From Homarus americanus (Eukaryota; Arthropoda; Malacostraca; Decapoda; Nephropidae): a stretch of DNA of 64,000 bases. The stretch covers positions 6,097,086 to 6,161,085 of the forward strand of contig NW_024722158.1 in the NCBI RefSeq assembly GCF_018991925.1, read 5' to 3'. Below the pieces are notes generated by a model. That model was not told the DNA's origin, ran no database searches, and saw only the letters and a program-made list of their open reading frames with translations. Every line of letters begins with the position of its first letter. The first letter of the stretch is position 1. Below, piece by piece: positions 50,338-61,499 of the stretch. Made by a program: the position numbers and the translations under genes.

Positions 50338-51250
50338 AGTTGAGCCGTAGATCTATGCGGCATTCAGTGACCGTAGCCTCATAGTCAATATCTGCAGCAG
50401 TTGTCGGAGCTGGGGCAGAAGCTCTCGTTCCCCTGAGGCGGAGCAAAGCCGACCGAAGGAGAGAGAAAGACAGTCGACATCTCATCCAGGCTGTAACATA
50501 ACTTCTGGGCTGCTGCTTCTGTTCGGAGATCACCTCCGCGAGTCTGGCGTAGAAACCTCTTGCACTTGGGCCCATCCCACCAGAGGTTGTGAACACTAGA
50601 GGAGTAAAGCTGCCTTGATCAACGTTTTGAATTCTCTCCCCATATGCCCTTCTCTTGTCGTTCTCGCTCCTCCTGTGTGCAGCATCGAGAGCTAAGTTAC
50701 GGTGACATGCGGCCATGGGATCAAAAATCCTGATGTCGAAGAAAGCTCGCTGTCCCAGCTTCCAGAATCCTCGAGCACTGACGTCCACACGGGCTTCGTT
50801 AGATGTGTTTGAAGTCCTGTGTTGGATCTCACCATCCAATGGAAGGAGGGTCGGTTCTACCATGACATTCCGGCAGATTTCCTTCAACATATTTGCTGTG
50901 AGGTCCCTTACCTCGTCATACCTCATGCATATGAAGCCCCCCTTCTTGCACACCATGGCGTGATCGCCGTCATAGGAAGAGCCACACACGCATTAGGAGG
51001 GCAAACCTTCTACTGGCCGACCGTACCTTAGAGCAATGGCATCTGTAAATTCTTGTTTGTTAAGACTGAAACCATTTGCCCTTATCGGTAACGTAGTTAA
51101 CCAGTTCGAGGCGCCCACCTCCTGCGCTATAGCTACTTTTTTCCTTCAAATTTTCATGGGAAACTGCAGCAACAGTTGCTGCAACTTATCATTTTGGCAG
51201 TGCTGTCGATCTGTCGTGATGGACCTACGAATCTCGTTTACTTCACTGGT
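50338..51250 (-). mobile_element. Retroelement C-terminal fragment with nuclease-like domain, decayed
   Basis: The minus-strand open frame 50989-50336 carries a Cys/His cluster (CGSSYDGDHAMVCKKGGF), EVRDLTANML, VEPTLLP, then SARGFWKLGQRAFFDIRIFD. This order (zinc-finger-like CxC-H-C, then E...D-x-R/K) is seen at the C-terminus of reverse-transcriptase proteins of invertebrate non-LTR elements with a PD-(D/E)XK-like nuclease. Translation continues upstream past an in-frame TAA at 50993-50995 with GASNWLTTLPIRANGFSLNK and ALRYGRPVEG, then breaks near 51130, with further related pieces to about 51250. The catalytic reverse transcriptase is absent. A dead fragment. Confidence 0.75.
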
Positions 51251-51261
51251 ATCGACCTCCC

Positions 51262-51322
51262 CTGTTACTACTACTACTACTACCACCACTACTACTACCA
51301 CTACTACTACTACTACTACTAT
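51262..51322. repeat. (TAC)n/(CCA) microsatellite
   Basis: ACTACT and ACCACT units directly adjoining the retroelement fragment on its other side. Confidence 0.9.
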
Positions 51323-51669
51323 AGATTTAAAAATTCATTGAGTGTGTCTTGGAAGATGTGTAGTAAAGTCCTAATGGAGTTTAATACCACTATATTGGTA
51401 TTCTATCACCACGTGCGCCATTAACCACCCTAGCAATAACACCATTAACCTCACTGTAACACCATCTCGTCGCAAATATAACAAGAATAACACCACTTAT
51501 AAAGATATTCTTACACCACTTGCGCCATTAACCACCACAATATCACCATTAACCTCACTGTTACAACATCTTCTCGTCACGCGCCACAAACTACTCCATT
51601 AGGGCGTGACACTTGCCAAGGTGATGGTTTAATACACAGTAAAGTTATGTGAACTGTGAACACCGGCCA

Positions 51670-52175
51670 CACGATACCACCCCCCCGACACTATTATCAC
51701 CCTCCCTGACACTTCTTCTACAACCCTCCTTGACTGTCTGACACCACTATCATCCTCCCTGACACCATCATCAGCTCCTAGACACCACTACCACCTTCCT
51801 TGACACCACCACAACCCCTATCCCTGACACAACAAACCTTACCCCGCTACCACCCTTCTGACACCACTACCACCCTCCTGATACCATTACCACCCCCTGA
51901 CACCAACACCCCTTACCCTGACACCACTACCACCCTCCTGACACCACTATCACCTTCTGACACCACTCCTCTCCTGACACCAACACTCTTACCTGACACA
52001 CCACTACCACCCCTGACACCACTACCACCCTTCTGACACCAACACCCCTACCCCTGACACCACACCACTGACACCACACCCCTTGACACCTCCCTTACCC
52101 TGACACCACTACCACCCCCCTGACACCACTACCACCCCCTGACACCAACACCCCTTATCCTGACACCACTACCAA
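51670..52175. repeat. Degenerate minisatellite CTGACACCACTACCACCC
   Basis: About 25 variant copies of a unit of roughly 18-22 bases, with CTGACACC as the constant word. It tapers at both ends. No gene. Confidence 0.88.
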
Positions 52176-53105
52176 CTTTGACAAGCCTGAGAGGAAACTT
52201 CTATTGCGTGATGAGGGCAAGAGAAGGGCAAGAGAAGGGCAAGAGAATGGAAGAGAAGGGGAAGAGAAGGGGAACAGAAGGGTAAGAGAAGGTGGAGGGG
52301 GGGGGGGGCAGGTGACGAGAACTAATAGGCAGGTGAGGTAAGGGGGCTATCACCTGTGTTAATTATTCCTCTGTACCAGACATACAAATAGACGGACATC
52401 TGGTCAATCAAAACCTTCCTTTCTTTTTACTTAACTAACCAACACATTCGGGCACAACAGGTACAGGTATAAACTAATGACCTCACCTGTAATTTAACTG
52501 TAATGGCTAGTTAACTAGTGTATATTGATAGGTTAAAAACTATATTAAGTCCTAAAGGTTTTTTTGTGTCTATTGTGAACACGAGTCACACATCCTATTA
52601 AAAGATGAGAATTTGCTTTCACCTTAATAATGTCTATGAACCTGAATAGATCCACCTGAGCTGTTACCTGTCGTTGAGTTGGATATACGCATCCATCTAC
52701 TCATCCACCTACCCATTCACCCACTCACACTAATCATCCAATCATTACGTCCTAATAACCCCGAATCACCTAATCAGTAATTAATTTAAGAACTAATCAC
52801 AATCAGATTTGGACATCAATTAATCAGAAATATTTACGTTTTTTTTTTTATAATTAATAAAAAAATAACTAAAAAACCCCCCTGAAATTTGAGAGAAATC
52901 CAAGATAACTAAAACCTTGATCAGTTTCCTAAGTCCAATTCAGAAATAGAATTACTTGATAAAATTCACGTCAGTTAATCTATACTTACTTGGTGGGGAA
53001 ATACCATTGATAAGGAGGAAAGGAAAGTGTTTGTGAAATATATCTGGACCTGCAGAGATTCAGGTCGGTGTTGGTTTCTGTGGCTCGCTGGTATTTCCTC
53101 TTGGG
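52176..53105. other. Intergenic DNA, nothing recognised
   Basis: A short AGAGAAGGG repeat at about 52215-52290 and a G homopolymer at about 52297-52308. The rest is unique-looking. Confidence 0.5.
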
Positions 53106-53250
53106 TGGTGATGGTGATGGTGGTGGTGATGGTGGTGGTGATGGTGGTGATAGTAGTGGTGGTGTTGGTGGGGATAGTGGTGGTGGTGGTGGTGGTGGTG
53201 GTGGTGGTGGTGGTGGTGGTGTTGGTGGTGATAGTGGTGGTGGTGGTGAG
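53106..53250. repeat. (GGT)n/(GGTGAT)n microsatellite
   Basis: Triplet array with GAT and GTT interruptions. Val- and Gly-rich open frames on plus and the His frame on minus are artefacts. Confidence 0.95.
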
Positions 53251-54016
53251 TTGATATGAGACTAATAGACACGTGTGATGGTGTTAGCTGAATAGGTGAT
53301 GCACGCACCCTCTATCCTCATACCTTCTATCCACGCACCCTCTACCTCCACACCCCCTCTACCTCCGCCCCTTCTACCCACGCCCTGTCTACCCACGCAC
53401 CCCTTGTTACTTTGTCTAAGAGCCCTTGGTGAGGACCGACGCCAGAAGCCTTTCAGTAAGTTGGAGCTAAAAAAAGGAACACTGCGTGACGGACTAAGTG
53501 ACACACGTGCTGTTGACTCCCTCGGCTTATCTTTTTCTCTCTCCCCGAGACCAAAATATTTTCCTCGTTGGAATATTATTTCCCGTAAAATTCAGACATT
53601 TGGGACACCATTATCGAAACCCCTTTGTTACAAGATTTAACATAAGGATTTCTTGCAAGGCGACCTACCGCGTTATCCCAAGTTGTAGTGATGACGCCCA
53701 GACGTTATCTTATTGGTGGAGGCCTTGTGAGCAGGAGCCGCGCTATTTGTCAGGGGAAGGTTATGGGAGGAGCTGGAAGTGCAGAGGAGGCGGGACGAAG
53801 GCGGGGCTAGTAAGGGGACCCGGGCAGCGCGGGTAGCGGCCATTACCTGATGGTGATGGAGACCGCGTAGCACGTCCGTCACCCTGACAATTCTGTCCGA
53901 CGCGTCACGCCTTAACACACTACAGGGCCCCGCTCGGCTCTCTTTGACTTATGAAAATACATCAGTTTTTGGAACAGTGTAAATATTTTGGCCATGAAAA
54001 TCCACGAATAAGCAGT

Positions 54017-54022
54017 TCAGTC
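54017..54022 (+). promoter_or_regulatory. cad: Candidate initiator element of caudal (TCAGTC)
   Basis: TCAGTC fits the arthropod initiator consensus and lies about 200 bases before the caudal start codon. An AT-rich word AAATATTTT lies about 30-38 bases upstream of it. I saw no clear downstream promoter element. Placement is tentative. Confidence 0.25.
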
Positions 54023-54191
54023 TATAGTGTATACAGTATATTGTGAAACTTGAAGTGAAGAGCGCAGCCATCGTGCCGCAGTGTCCGGCAGTGTCGTGGC
54101 CAGACTGTGGTGTGCAAGCAGTGCTCGCGGTGTGGTCGTGTACACCAAGTGGAGTGATTGTTTAGAACAGACGGTGTGGGCGCGGCCGGTG

Positions 54192-54212
54192 ATGGGCGGC
54201 TGGCCTTGCTAG
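54192..54212 (+). CDS. Upstream ORF in the caudal leader (MGGWPC)
   Basis: An ATG at 54192 opens a six-codon frame ended by TAG at 54210-54212, six bases before the caudal start at 54219. Such a short uORF so close to the main start could dampen translation or act through reinitiation. It is only relevant if the transcript starts upstream of 54192. Confidence 0.4.
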   Translation: MGGWPC

Positions 54213-54218
54213 AGTACC

Positions 54219-54951
54219 ATGGTGCTGATGGTCGGGGCCTCAGACATCACCATGTTCCCCGCCGCCAACAGGCCGCCGCCGCACTCGGTGGTAGCACAAC
54301 AGAGCCACGCTGGCTACTTCGGCTACTACCCACAACAAGCGGCGCATCACCACCATCACCACCACCCGCACCACCAGTATGCTCCACCAGATCTCAACTG
54401 CAACTTGCAGCCTTTTATGGCGGGACAGTTCGGCGACGGTCTGCAGGGAGGTGCGTGGCACAACCCGGCCGCTATGTACATGCCGGCGTCTCACCATTCT
54501 GCTGCCGCCGCCCACTGCCAGCAGCGATCACCCACCGGCTACGAGGATTGGGTTGGACCTCTGCATCATAATGGGGGTCATGGGGGCGCCTCACCCTTGC
54601 CGCAGCCCTCAGTACTCTCATCATCAGCCCCTGGGGGAGTCCAACAACCGCCCCACACCCCGTCGCCGTGTGCCCCCGGCACCACAACACAAACAGGGCC
54701 AGGCTCCCCAAACTTCGCACACTATCAAAAGTTGGCTCCTATAGCGGGTCCTCCTGAGTTCAGCAGCGACGGGGGCGTCCCAGGGGGCGGCGGAGCCCAG
54801 TCACCACACGATAATGTCTTAACATTAGGCGAGGGCGCGGGGGAGGCTGGGTCCTCGCCCAACACCCACGGCCCACCACCACGCCCACAGCAGGTTCGCT
54901 CACCGTTTGAATGGATGAAGAAGCCGTCATACCAGGCGCAGCCGAACTCAG
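54219..54951 (+). CDS. cad: Caudal (Cdx-family homeobox) first coding exon, N-terminal part
   Basis: Caudal is a homeodomain transcription factor that patterns the posterior body and gut in animals. This exon encodes 244 residues and one base of the next codon. It has a start-proximal ITMFPAANRP similar to the N-terminus of Cdx proteins, a His run (residues 43-52), AAMYMP (about 84-89), a YEDW motif (108-111), Pro/Gly-rich linkers, and at 228-239 the hexapeptide region SPFEWMKKPSYQ, the caudal-class PBC-interaction motif. It ends CTCAG|GTAAGT with a split Gly codon, where caudal genes have their intron just before the homeodomain (which normally begins around KTRTKDKY). The homeodomain exon is not in the window. 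ATG 54219 is in a good context (ACCATGG); ATG 54252 is a possible second start. Confidence 0.93.
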
Positions 54952-55544
54952 GTAAGTTGCGGCCCTCCCTTATGTGTGCACCCAGCAGGAGGCAGAGTGA
55001 GGTCCGCTGAGAGAGTAAGGCCGTCCCGTGAGGGAGTTAACGGGGGAGGATTAGAAGCCGATCCCATTGAGGAGGGGGAGGGAGGCCGCTGGGGTGACAC
55101 GCGCCATGAAAGAAATAAAAGGACGATGCCGTTTTGGTCTTTTAGTTAATCATGGGGAAACCTTCTGACTTGTGTCCAGAACCTGAACCACAGCCGCCCG
55201 CCAGACCATAATACTCAGTGTATATAATAAAAGAGTTAACGACCTACACAACACGACCAGTCAACACGCGGGTCTATTGAAGAACTTGAGGGTTATGATC
55301 ATAATACACAAGAGAATGTTTATTGTGGCTGTTTCAACAAAAGCAGCGTCGTCGGCCACCCTACTGATCCCACCCCAGAGGAGCTGATAACCTCCGATAC
55401 CCTAATACGCCCGACTCTAGATAACAACCTGAAAGTCAACCGCTGTCTGGACCAAAAGTTTCAGAACCCACTTCCAAATTTTAGACACATTCTTCACGAC
55501 CTTTGTTCATGCTTCTTAAGATGATAAAGTTGATGAATTTTTAC

Positions 55545-55591
55545 ATTAGGTTAGGTTAGGCTAGGTTAGGCTTGGTTAGGTTAGGTTAGGG
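55545..55591. repeat. Interstitial TTAGG array
   Basis: TTAGG units with CTAGG and CTTGG variants in one orientation. Confidence 0.85.
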
Positions 55592-55694
55592 AGAAAAATT
55601 TGATCTTTTCATTCAGTCATTCGCCACACAGCAGACAACAGCTCACCGCCATTATATCACTTATCGCGGGAACAAATTATAATACAGCTACAGT

Positions 55695-55697
<3 letters not shown>

Positions 55698-55761
<64 letters not shown>

Positions 55762-55777
55762 CGCGCACACACACACG
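55698..55777. repeat. (CA)n microsatellite with CGCA interruptions
   Basis: About 28 perfect CA units, then CA interrupted by CG. Confidence 0.95.
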
Positions 55778-56019
55778 TAATAATAGCACAGTTTACCACA
55801 ATATGTTCAAAGACACTGAGGTTATCCCCGTTCATGTGAGGACAGAAGAAATGAAGTACAAGGCTGAGTATTGTTCCTATTATATATTAAATCATAACAA
55901 TTTGAGTATCACGTGAAGATTTACCCCCAACTTATTTCACCTGAAGATTAATCACCCTAACGATACCTGGGGAAGGGACGGGAGGGGGAGGGGGGGGTTA
56001 ACTGGTTGGGTATTGGTTA

Positions 56020-56748
56020 GGTTAAGTTAGCATCAGGGTGGTTAGTCTTCAGATGAAATAAAGGTAATTTGGTTAGGTTAATTATTGGTTATAGGTCAGG
56101 TTAGGTTAGGTTAGGTTAATTTAGCGTTAGAATGAATAGCCCTTTTACTACGGGGACGCTATACTTTTAATACACACTCTACATCACTCCACCAATGTTA
56201 TTCACTCAGAGGGAACACCATACACGAGAGGTTAATTAATCAGGTGAGATAAAGGTAAATCAACAGGTAATTTCACAGGTAAATCTCAATATATCTAACA
56301 CTCATACAACTAATTAACCAGGTGAGATAAATTAAAGACAAATCAACAGGTAATTTCACAGGTAAATCTCATTATATCACACTCCTGGACTTAAGACGCT
56401 TCAATAACTAGACCTTTCATCCTTAGTTATACTTTGAAGGGATTTTGACGGTCCTTCTATATAAACCCGCTATAATACTTCCCGTAATCTCTCTCTTGTG
56501 AATTATCTTTCTCAATGGTCCGCGTGTCTCAGTCAACCATCGTACAGGACATGGTAGTGTTATCTGCCTCTGAAATCTTTTGTTGATACGTAGATTTGGT
56601 TTGAGTTTGGTTAGATTAGGTTAGCGTTAGGTTAGGTTTGGTTAGGTTAGCGTTAGGTTAGGTTAGGTTAGGTTAGCGTTAGGTTAGGTTTGGTTAGGTT
56701 AGGTTAGGTTAGGTTAGCGTTAGGTTAGGTTAGGTTAGGTTTGTGTTG
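56020..56748. repeat. Interstitial TTAGG region with TTAGCG variants
   Basis: Short TTAGG run at about 56094-56118. A longer stretch at about 56598-56748 alternates blocks of TTAGG with TTAGCG and TTTGG, forming a loose higher-order pattern of 25-50 bases. Between them, 56225-56370 repeats AATCAACAGGTAATTTCACA and neighbours twice. Confidence 0.85.
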
Positions 56749-57444
56749 TGTGTAGTCCTCCGCGATTCAAACACATTTTACAGATATGAAGATCGCGCAC
56801 CTGCACCCCGACACCTGCACCCCGACACCTGCAACGCCGATGTAATATTATGTTAGGTTAGGTTAGATGAGGTTAGTTTTATAAGGTATTTATGATTAGG
56901 TTAACGATAGCTAGGTCAGGTTTGCGGTAATTAAGTTAAGTTTTAGATTAGCGGCAGTTAATATATACGTTAAGCGGTAATTCGATTTTGTGTTCTATGT
57001 ATTGATTGTTTAAGTGTTGTATTGTATGTGTGTTGTATGTGTGTTAATTATTAGGTGTTGTATATGTGTTGTGTGTTGCGTTGTGTGATAAGTTGAGTGT
57101 TTAATTATGCACTGAATGTTCTGTGTTGTGTTGCGTCGTGTGTTGTATTGGGTTATGCTGTGTTATGTTACGTTGTGTTGTGTTATGCTGTGTTTTAGTG
57201 TTGTGGACGATAAATAATTACTCGTCTATTTACGAGTCAATTAAACCGGCCAGACTTGTTCAGTGGGTCAAATACGATAAGATAACATTTATTTATTTAT
57301 TTATTTTATTTTATTTATTTATTATTATTTATTTTTCATGACGTGAGGGACAGAGGGGGCTTTAGTTTTTATGGGGTCAGAGGTGCAATCTCCCCCCCCT
57401 CCCTCAAATACATCATCGATATGGGGAAGACAACAAGAATAGGA

Positions 57445-57460
57445 AATAATAATAATAATA

Positions 57461-57510
<50 letters not shown>

Positions 57511-57527
57511 TAATAATAATAATAATA

Positions 57528-57581
<54 letters not shown>
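57445..57581. repeat. (TAA)n microsatellite
   Basis: About 45 TAA units with a few substitutions. Tyr, Leu and Ile repeat frames are artefacts. Confidence 0.95.
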
Positions 57582-57733
57582 CCGCTTTTACGAATAGCAA
57601 ATAACACGGAATATTTGAAGGCAGAAACCTAGAGAGAGGGCATAAAGTACATTCTTGTGACGCAACAGTGGAATGATGTGGATCTCTTTAACATTCTTGA
57701 TGAGACGTTTTTAAGGTTTATGATTGTAGAACT

Positions 57734-57735
<2 letters not shown>

Positions 57736-57784
<49 letters not shown>

Positions 57785-57897
57785 ACACTATACCTTGTGG
57801 TTTGGTTTAACACATGACAGTTGCTGACTTTTCTCCCTCAAGTGGAAAACCTTTGTAATATAACATTTTCTTTTTGTACGTGTGTGAGTCTGTCTGT

Positions 57898-57951
<54 letters not shown>
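57736..57951. repeat. (CT)n and (CA)n microsatellites
   Basis: CT units at about 57736-57781 and CA units at 57901-57951. Confidence 0.95.
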
Positions 57952-57953
<2 letters not shown>

Positions 57954-58149
57954 AAATAAAAGTGACCACCACACCATCGCTCTACGGATTCTGGTTGAGC
58001 AGCTTTTCCATGTACTGCGGTGAGCCAACTAACCCACTCCTACTGGCGGTCCTCGGTGCTGGGGGGCGGGGGACTAGGGCAAGACCTCGACGGTATCTTG
58101 TGGGTGTTTCTTGGATCACTTTAAGATTTCACACCCTTAGCTTATTTCA

Positions 58150-58350
58150 TCTGGTGGGGAGAGGGGGTGTTGGGGAGGTAGGGGGGAGGAGGTAGGGGGG
58201 AGGAGGGGGAGGAGGAGGGGGGTGGAGGAGGAAGGGTGGGATGTGGAAAAGAAGGAGGGATTGGTTGAGGACGGAGAGAGGTGATAGGGAGGAAGAGGGG
58301 ATGGGAGGGAGAGAAAAATGAGGGAGAGATAGGAAGGAAGGAGGATGAGG
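58150..58350. repeat. Homopurine GGGGGAGGAGG tract
   Basis: Plus strand nearly all purine, G-rich in its first half with several G4 runs. Confidence 0.85.
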
Positions 58351-58522
58351 AGAGAATTGAACTTACTGAGGCTAATAAGAGGTCCCTGGCCGGATGATGT
58401 TAACTACCTTAATGTTAATCTAACCTAATCTAATGTTAATCGAACACATCCTGAACTAACACTAACCTAACACTAACCTAACCTATTTTAACGGTACCTG
58501 TGGCGGGATGGGGGAGGTTAAG

Positions 58523-58557
58523 TTAGTTTAGAATAGGTTAGGTTAGGTTAGGTTAGG
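58523..58557. repeat. Interstitial TTAGG run
   Basis: About five TTAGG units after a degenerate start. CCTAA-type words in the opposite orientation lie just before it at about 58420-58490, making a small head-to-head arrangement. Confidence 0.8.
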
Positions 58558-58724
58558 ACCTAGATTCGTGTTCCTATCGATTCCCGTCACAAGTCGCAGG
58601 AAGGTGGGCAAAGTGGGTTGGGTGGCCTGGGGATCATTCTCTCCGCCCATGGGATCATTTCGTCTCTCCCGTTCAGATGAGATTTAGCCTTAGATTTCGA
58701 TGCTGCCGTTCGTACTCTCCACAC

Positions 58725-59275
58725 CTACCTCTCACACCTCCACCTCTCACACACCTACCTCTCACACCCCACCTCTCACACTCCACCCCTCCTCACCCCA
58801 CCTCACACCCCCCACCCACCTCTCACCCCCCTCCACCACCCCACCTCTCCACCCTCACCTCACCCCTCCACACACCTACCTCTCCCCCCACTCCCACCTC
58901 TCCACACACCCCTACCTCTCACACACCCCACCTCTCACACACCCTACACCCCTCCCACCCCCCCCACACCCACCTCTCACACCCCTCCCACACACACACC
59001 CCACCTCTCCCACCCCCACCTCACCCCTCACACCTAACCTCTCCCCTCCCCATCGTCTCTCTTCCTCGTTGACTAATATTCGTTATTTATATTATTCCTT
59101 TGTTTATTGGTCATCTTCCTTGTGTTTATCCCTACCTCTCGTGTACACCTTTATACTAATTTACACACCTGAGGCAATTAGTGACCGCGGGATGTACGTA
59201 TTTCTGCCCACACCCTCCCCACACACACACACACACACCCCACACACACACACCCCCCACACACACACACACACT
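58725..59275. repeat. CACCTCTCACACC minisatellite and CA runs
   Basis: Degenerate C-rich units with CCACCTCTCACAC as consensus to about 59050, then unique DNA and CA/CCCC runs at 59218-59273. Pro/Ser/Thr open frames are artefacts. Confidence 0.88.
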
Positions 59276-59392
59276 ATACCTCGTAGACTGAGCTCATTAG
59301 GAACCAGGTGAGCCGATATACAGGTTGACCACCACTGCAGGTATATGAAGCGACACTCATTCACTCATACCTTGTTCTCTGTCTCTTTTTAG

Positions 59393-59431
59393 ATGGTGCT
59401 TACCTGGACATGGACGGAATAGCGATGAAAG
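59393..59431 (+). CDS. cad: Candidate 39-bp cassette microexon of caudal
   Basis: Preceded by a very good acceptor (TTCTCTGTCTCTTTTTAG) and followed by AAAG|GTCAGT. It is 39 bases, phase 1 at both ends, exactly the phase needed after caudal exon 1 and before the homeodomain exon. Joined to exon 1 it would replace the split Gly with Asp and insert GAYLDMDGIAMK, then restore Gly before the homeodomain. The peptide is not low-complexity. I know of no such insert in standard caudal proteins, so it may be lineage-specific or a chance match. It would lie between the hexapeptide and the homeodomain. Confidence 0.45.
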
Positions 59432-59690
59432 GTCAGTTAAGAGAGTGAGGGAGGTATACTGCATTCGGCCTGTCATCATTATCGTCATCGTCGTCATCAT
59501 CATCATCGTCATCATTATTATTATTACCATCGTTTCTGTTTTTGTGTTTTCTGTTTTCTCTCTCTTATTTCATGATCCAGGTGACGTGTGTAGTAGTAGT
59601 AGTAGTAGTAGTAATGTGGGATATTTAATATTAAGGTAAATAAATGGTGGCGAAGGTGTGGCTATTAGAGACTGGAGGCCACTTTAAAAA

Positions 59691-59691
59691 A

Positions 59692-59738
<47 letters not shown>

Positions 59739-59765
59739 ATAGTAGTCGTAGTAGTAGTAGTAGTT
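59691..59765. repeat. (TAG)n microsatellite
   Basis: AGT/TAG triplets with few changes, plus a smaller TAG run at about 59590-59612. Confidence 0.95.
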
Positions 59766-59847
59766 ATGAATAATGTTGTCGTAGTAATAATGTGTGTAGG
59801 TACAGGTAGACAGAGGACAGCAAGCAGAGGTAAACAGAAAGGTAAGC

Positions 59848-59995
59848 AAGAGAAAGTAGACAGGAAGGAGTAGGAAAGCAGGTATAGAGGTAGACAGAGG
59901 TAGGTAGACAGGGAGGACAGCAAGAGAAAGTAGACAGGAAGGAGTAGGAAAGCAGGTATAGAGGTAGACAGAGGTAGGTAGACAGGGAGGACAGC
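59848..59995. repeat. Perfect tandem duplication, 74-bp unit
   Basis: Two consecutive copies beginning AAGAGAAAGTAGACAGGAAG, apparently identical, followed by a partial third start. Internally built from GGTAGACAG words. Confidence 0.9.
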
Positions 59996-60595
59996 AAGAG
60001 AAGGGAGACAGGGAGAGAGCCAGGCCCTCCCTCACTCCTCACCACATCTCCACCATAAATACTCGTCAGACACCACCACCACCACCACCACCGCTGCTCT
60101 CCACTCGGCCATAACAACCCGGGCTAACTACCCACATCCAGTAAATGCTCGTAACGCCCGACAAATGGCCGAGTTAAGTTTGGCCAAGGGAACGAGCGGG
60201 TCCCAAGTGCCTTACTCGTATCGTTGCTCGTTTTTCTGAGCCCCACCGAAAAAAAAAAATCTTATTCTCTATCCCCTCCATCACCCAAGCCTCTTCTGTC
60301 CGTCTCAAAGTCTCGTTATCTTGTGCTAAATCTTCCTTTATTTTTTTACGTATAGGGATAAAACACCAAAAGATATTAAAAGAATTGATTTTTTCTTCTC
60401 CTTTTTCGTCCTTCAAGACTGGAGACACTCGCCTATGTGACATCTTAAGATCGGGGGAAATTCTCTTCACCTGACTTCGTACAAAACTTATTTTTGTCAT
60501 CCAGGAGGTGCTGAGTTAGCATGCAAGTTGGGCGATTTACCAATGGCTGGGCGTACAGCTCCCTGAGGGGCTGTTGACGAGCCGTGGGGGAGGTT

Positions 60596-60597
<2 letters not shown>

Positions 60598-60639
<42 letters not shown>

Positions 60640-60984
60640 GGCAGTAGTATACACACAACTATGAACGTGCTCTTGAAGAACCTTAAGTCAAAACTGAGGT
60701 CAAATTTTCCTCGTCTTCTTCTTCGTGTTTACAAACTTTGTCTTTCGTGAATGTCTAGACGTTACCCTGAACAACGGATGAAAAAAGTTTATAGTTTCAA
60801 AGTATAAACTGAAATCTGTTTAATTTTAGTATCAAAGTATTAATTAAAACTTTTATTTTCGAAGATTTAATTAAAAACAGATTAAAAGCCGTACTGAACC
60901 TGGTAGTTTGATTTAAATCGTGTTTTTAATTTTTATTGCCGTTTTATTTTTATTTTGACTGCCATTATGTTATCCTCTGCTTTA

Positions 60985-61038
<54 letters not shown>

Positions 61039-61107
61039 AATAAAGGAGATGACACTGGTAGATGGAGACATAGGGAGGAGGAGGAGGAGGAGGAGGAGGA
61101 GGAGGAG
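60598..61107. repeat. (GT)n, (GT)n and (GGA)n microsatellites
   Basis: GT at about 60598-60638 and 60986-61033, GGA at about 61076-61107. Another GT run lies at about 61209-61234. Confidence 0.93.
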
Positions 61108-61204
61108 AATACATCAGAGGGTGTCGAGCATTATGTGAATATAAAGTTGACTACTGTACTATTATCAACTATCACCCCCCAGGGACCTCACGCCCTTTAA
61201 TGTA

Positions 61205-61235
<31 letters not shown>

Positions 61236-61499
61236 ACCTATATACAACACTCTACTACCGCTGCAACATTCTTTTCTACCACTTAAATACGGTTGAGTTG
61301 GGTTGATTTGAGTTGACTTTGGTTAGGTTAGGTCAGGTTAGGATAGTAATAAGCTTAACGAGGTGATGATACTGACGGCGGAGTACCTCGCTCCTGCCAC
61401 ACCCTCGTCAGCATACAGCACATCCTTGACCACCCTGTTAGGTCATGGGTCTTTGGTCTGTTGGTCTTGTTATGAACTGATGGTAACTGTCTGCTCTCC

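Larger units (their letters stand above)
53690..54960. promoter_or_regulatory. GC- and CpG-rich island around caudal exon 1
   Basis: CpG dinucleotides are visibly frequent from about 53690 to 54960, unlike the surrounding AT-rich and repeat-rich DNA. The island covers the presumed promoter, the 5' UTR and the first coding exon of caudal. Confidence 0.5.
54952..59392 (+). other. Caudal intron, first segment
   Basis: It begins GTAAGT and ends TCTCTTTTTAG if the microexon candidate is used. Without splicing the frame continues for 19 codons to a TGA at 55008. No homeobox-like sequence is visible in it. Contents are TTAGG arrays, microsatellites and purine/pyrimidine tracts, listed separately. 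57003-57200 is rich in TGTTGTGTG words. Confidence 0.7.

Noticed and set aside
54158..54571. Second plus-strand frame overlapping caudal exon 1, and two minus-strand frames
   Set aside because: Shadows of a GC-rich coding exon. Only the frame at 54219 has the conserved hexapeptide and a correct splice end.
54952..55010. Read-through extension of caudal exon 1 (19 residues to TGA)
   Set aside because: The donor CAG|GTAAGT is near consensus and lies at the family's conserved intron position, so the extension is most likely intronic.
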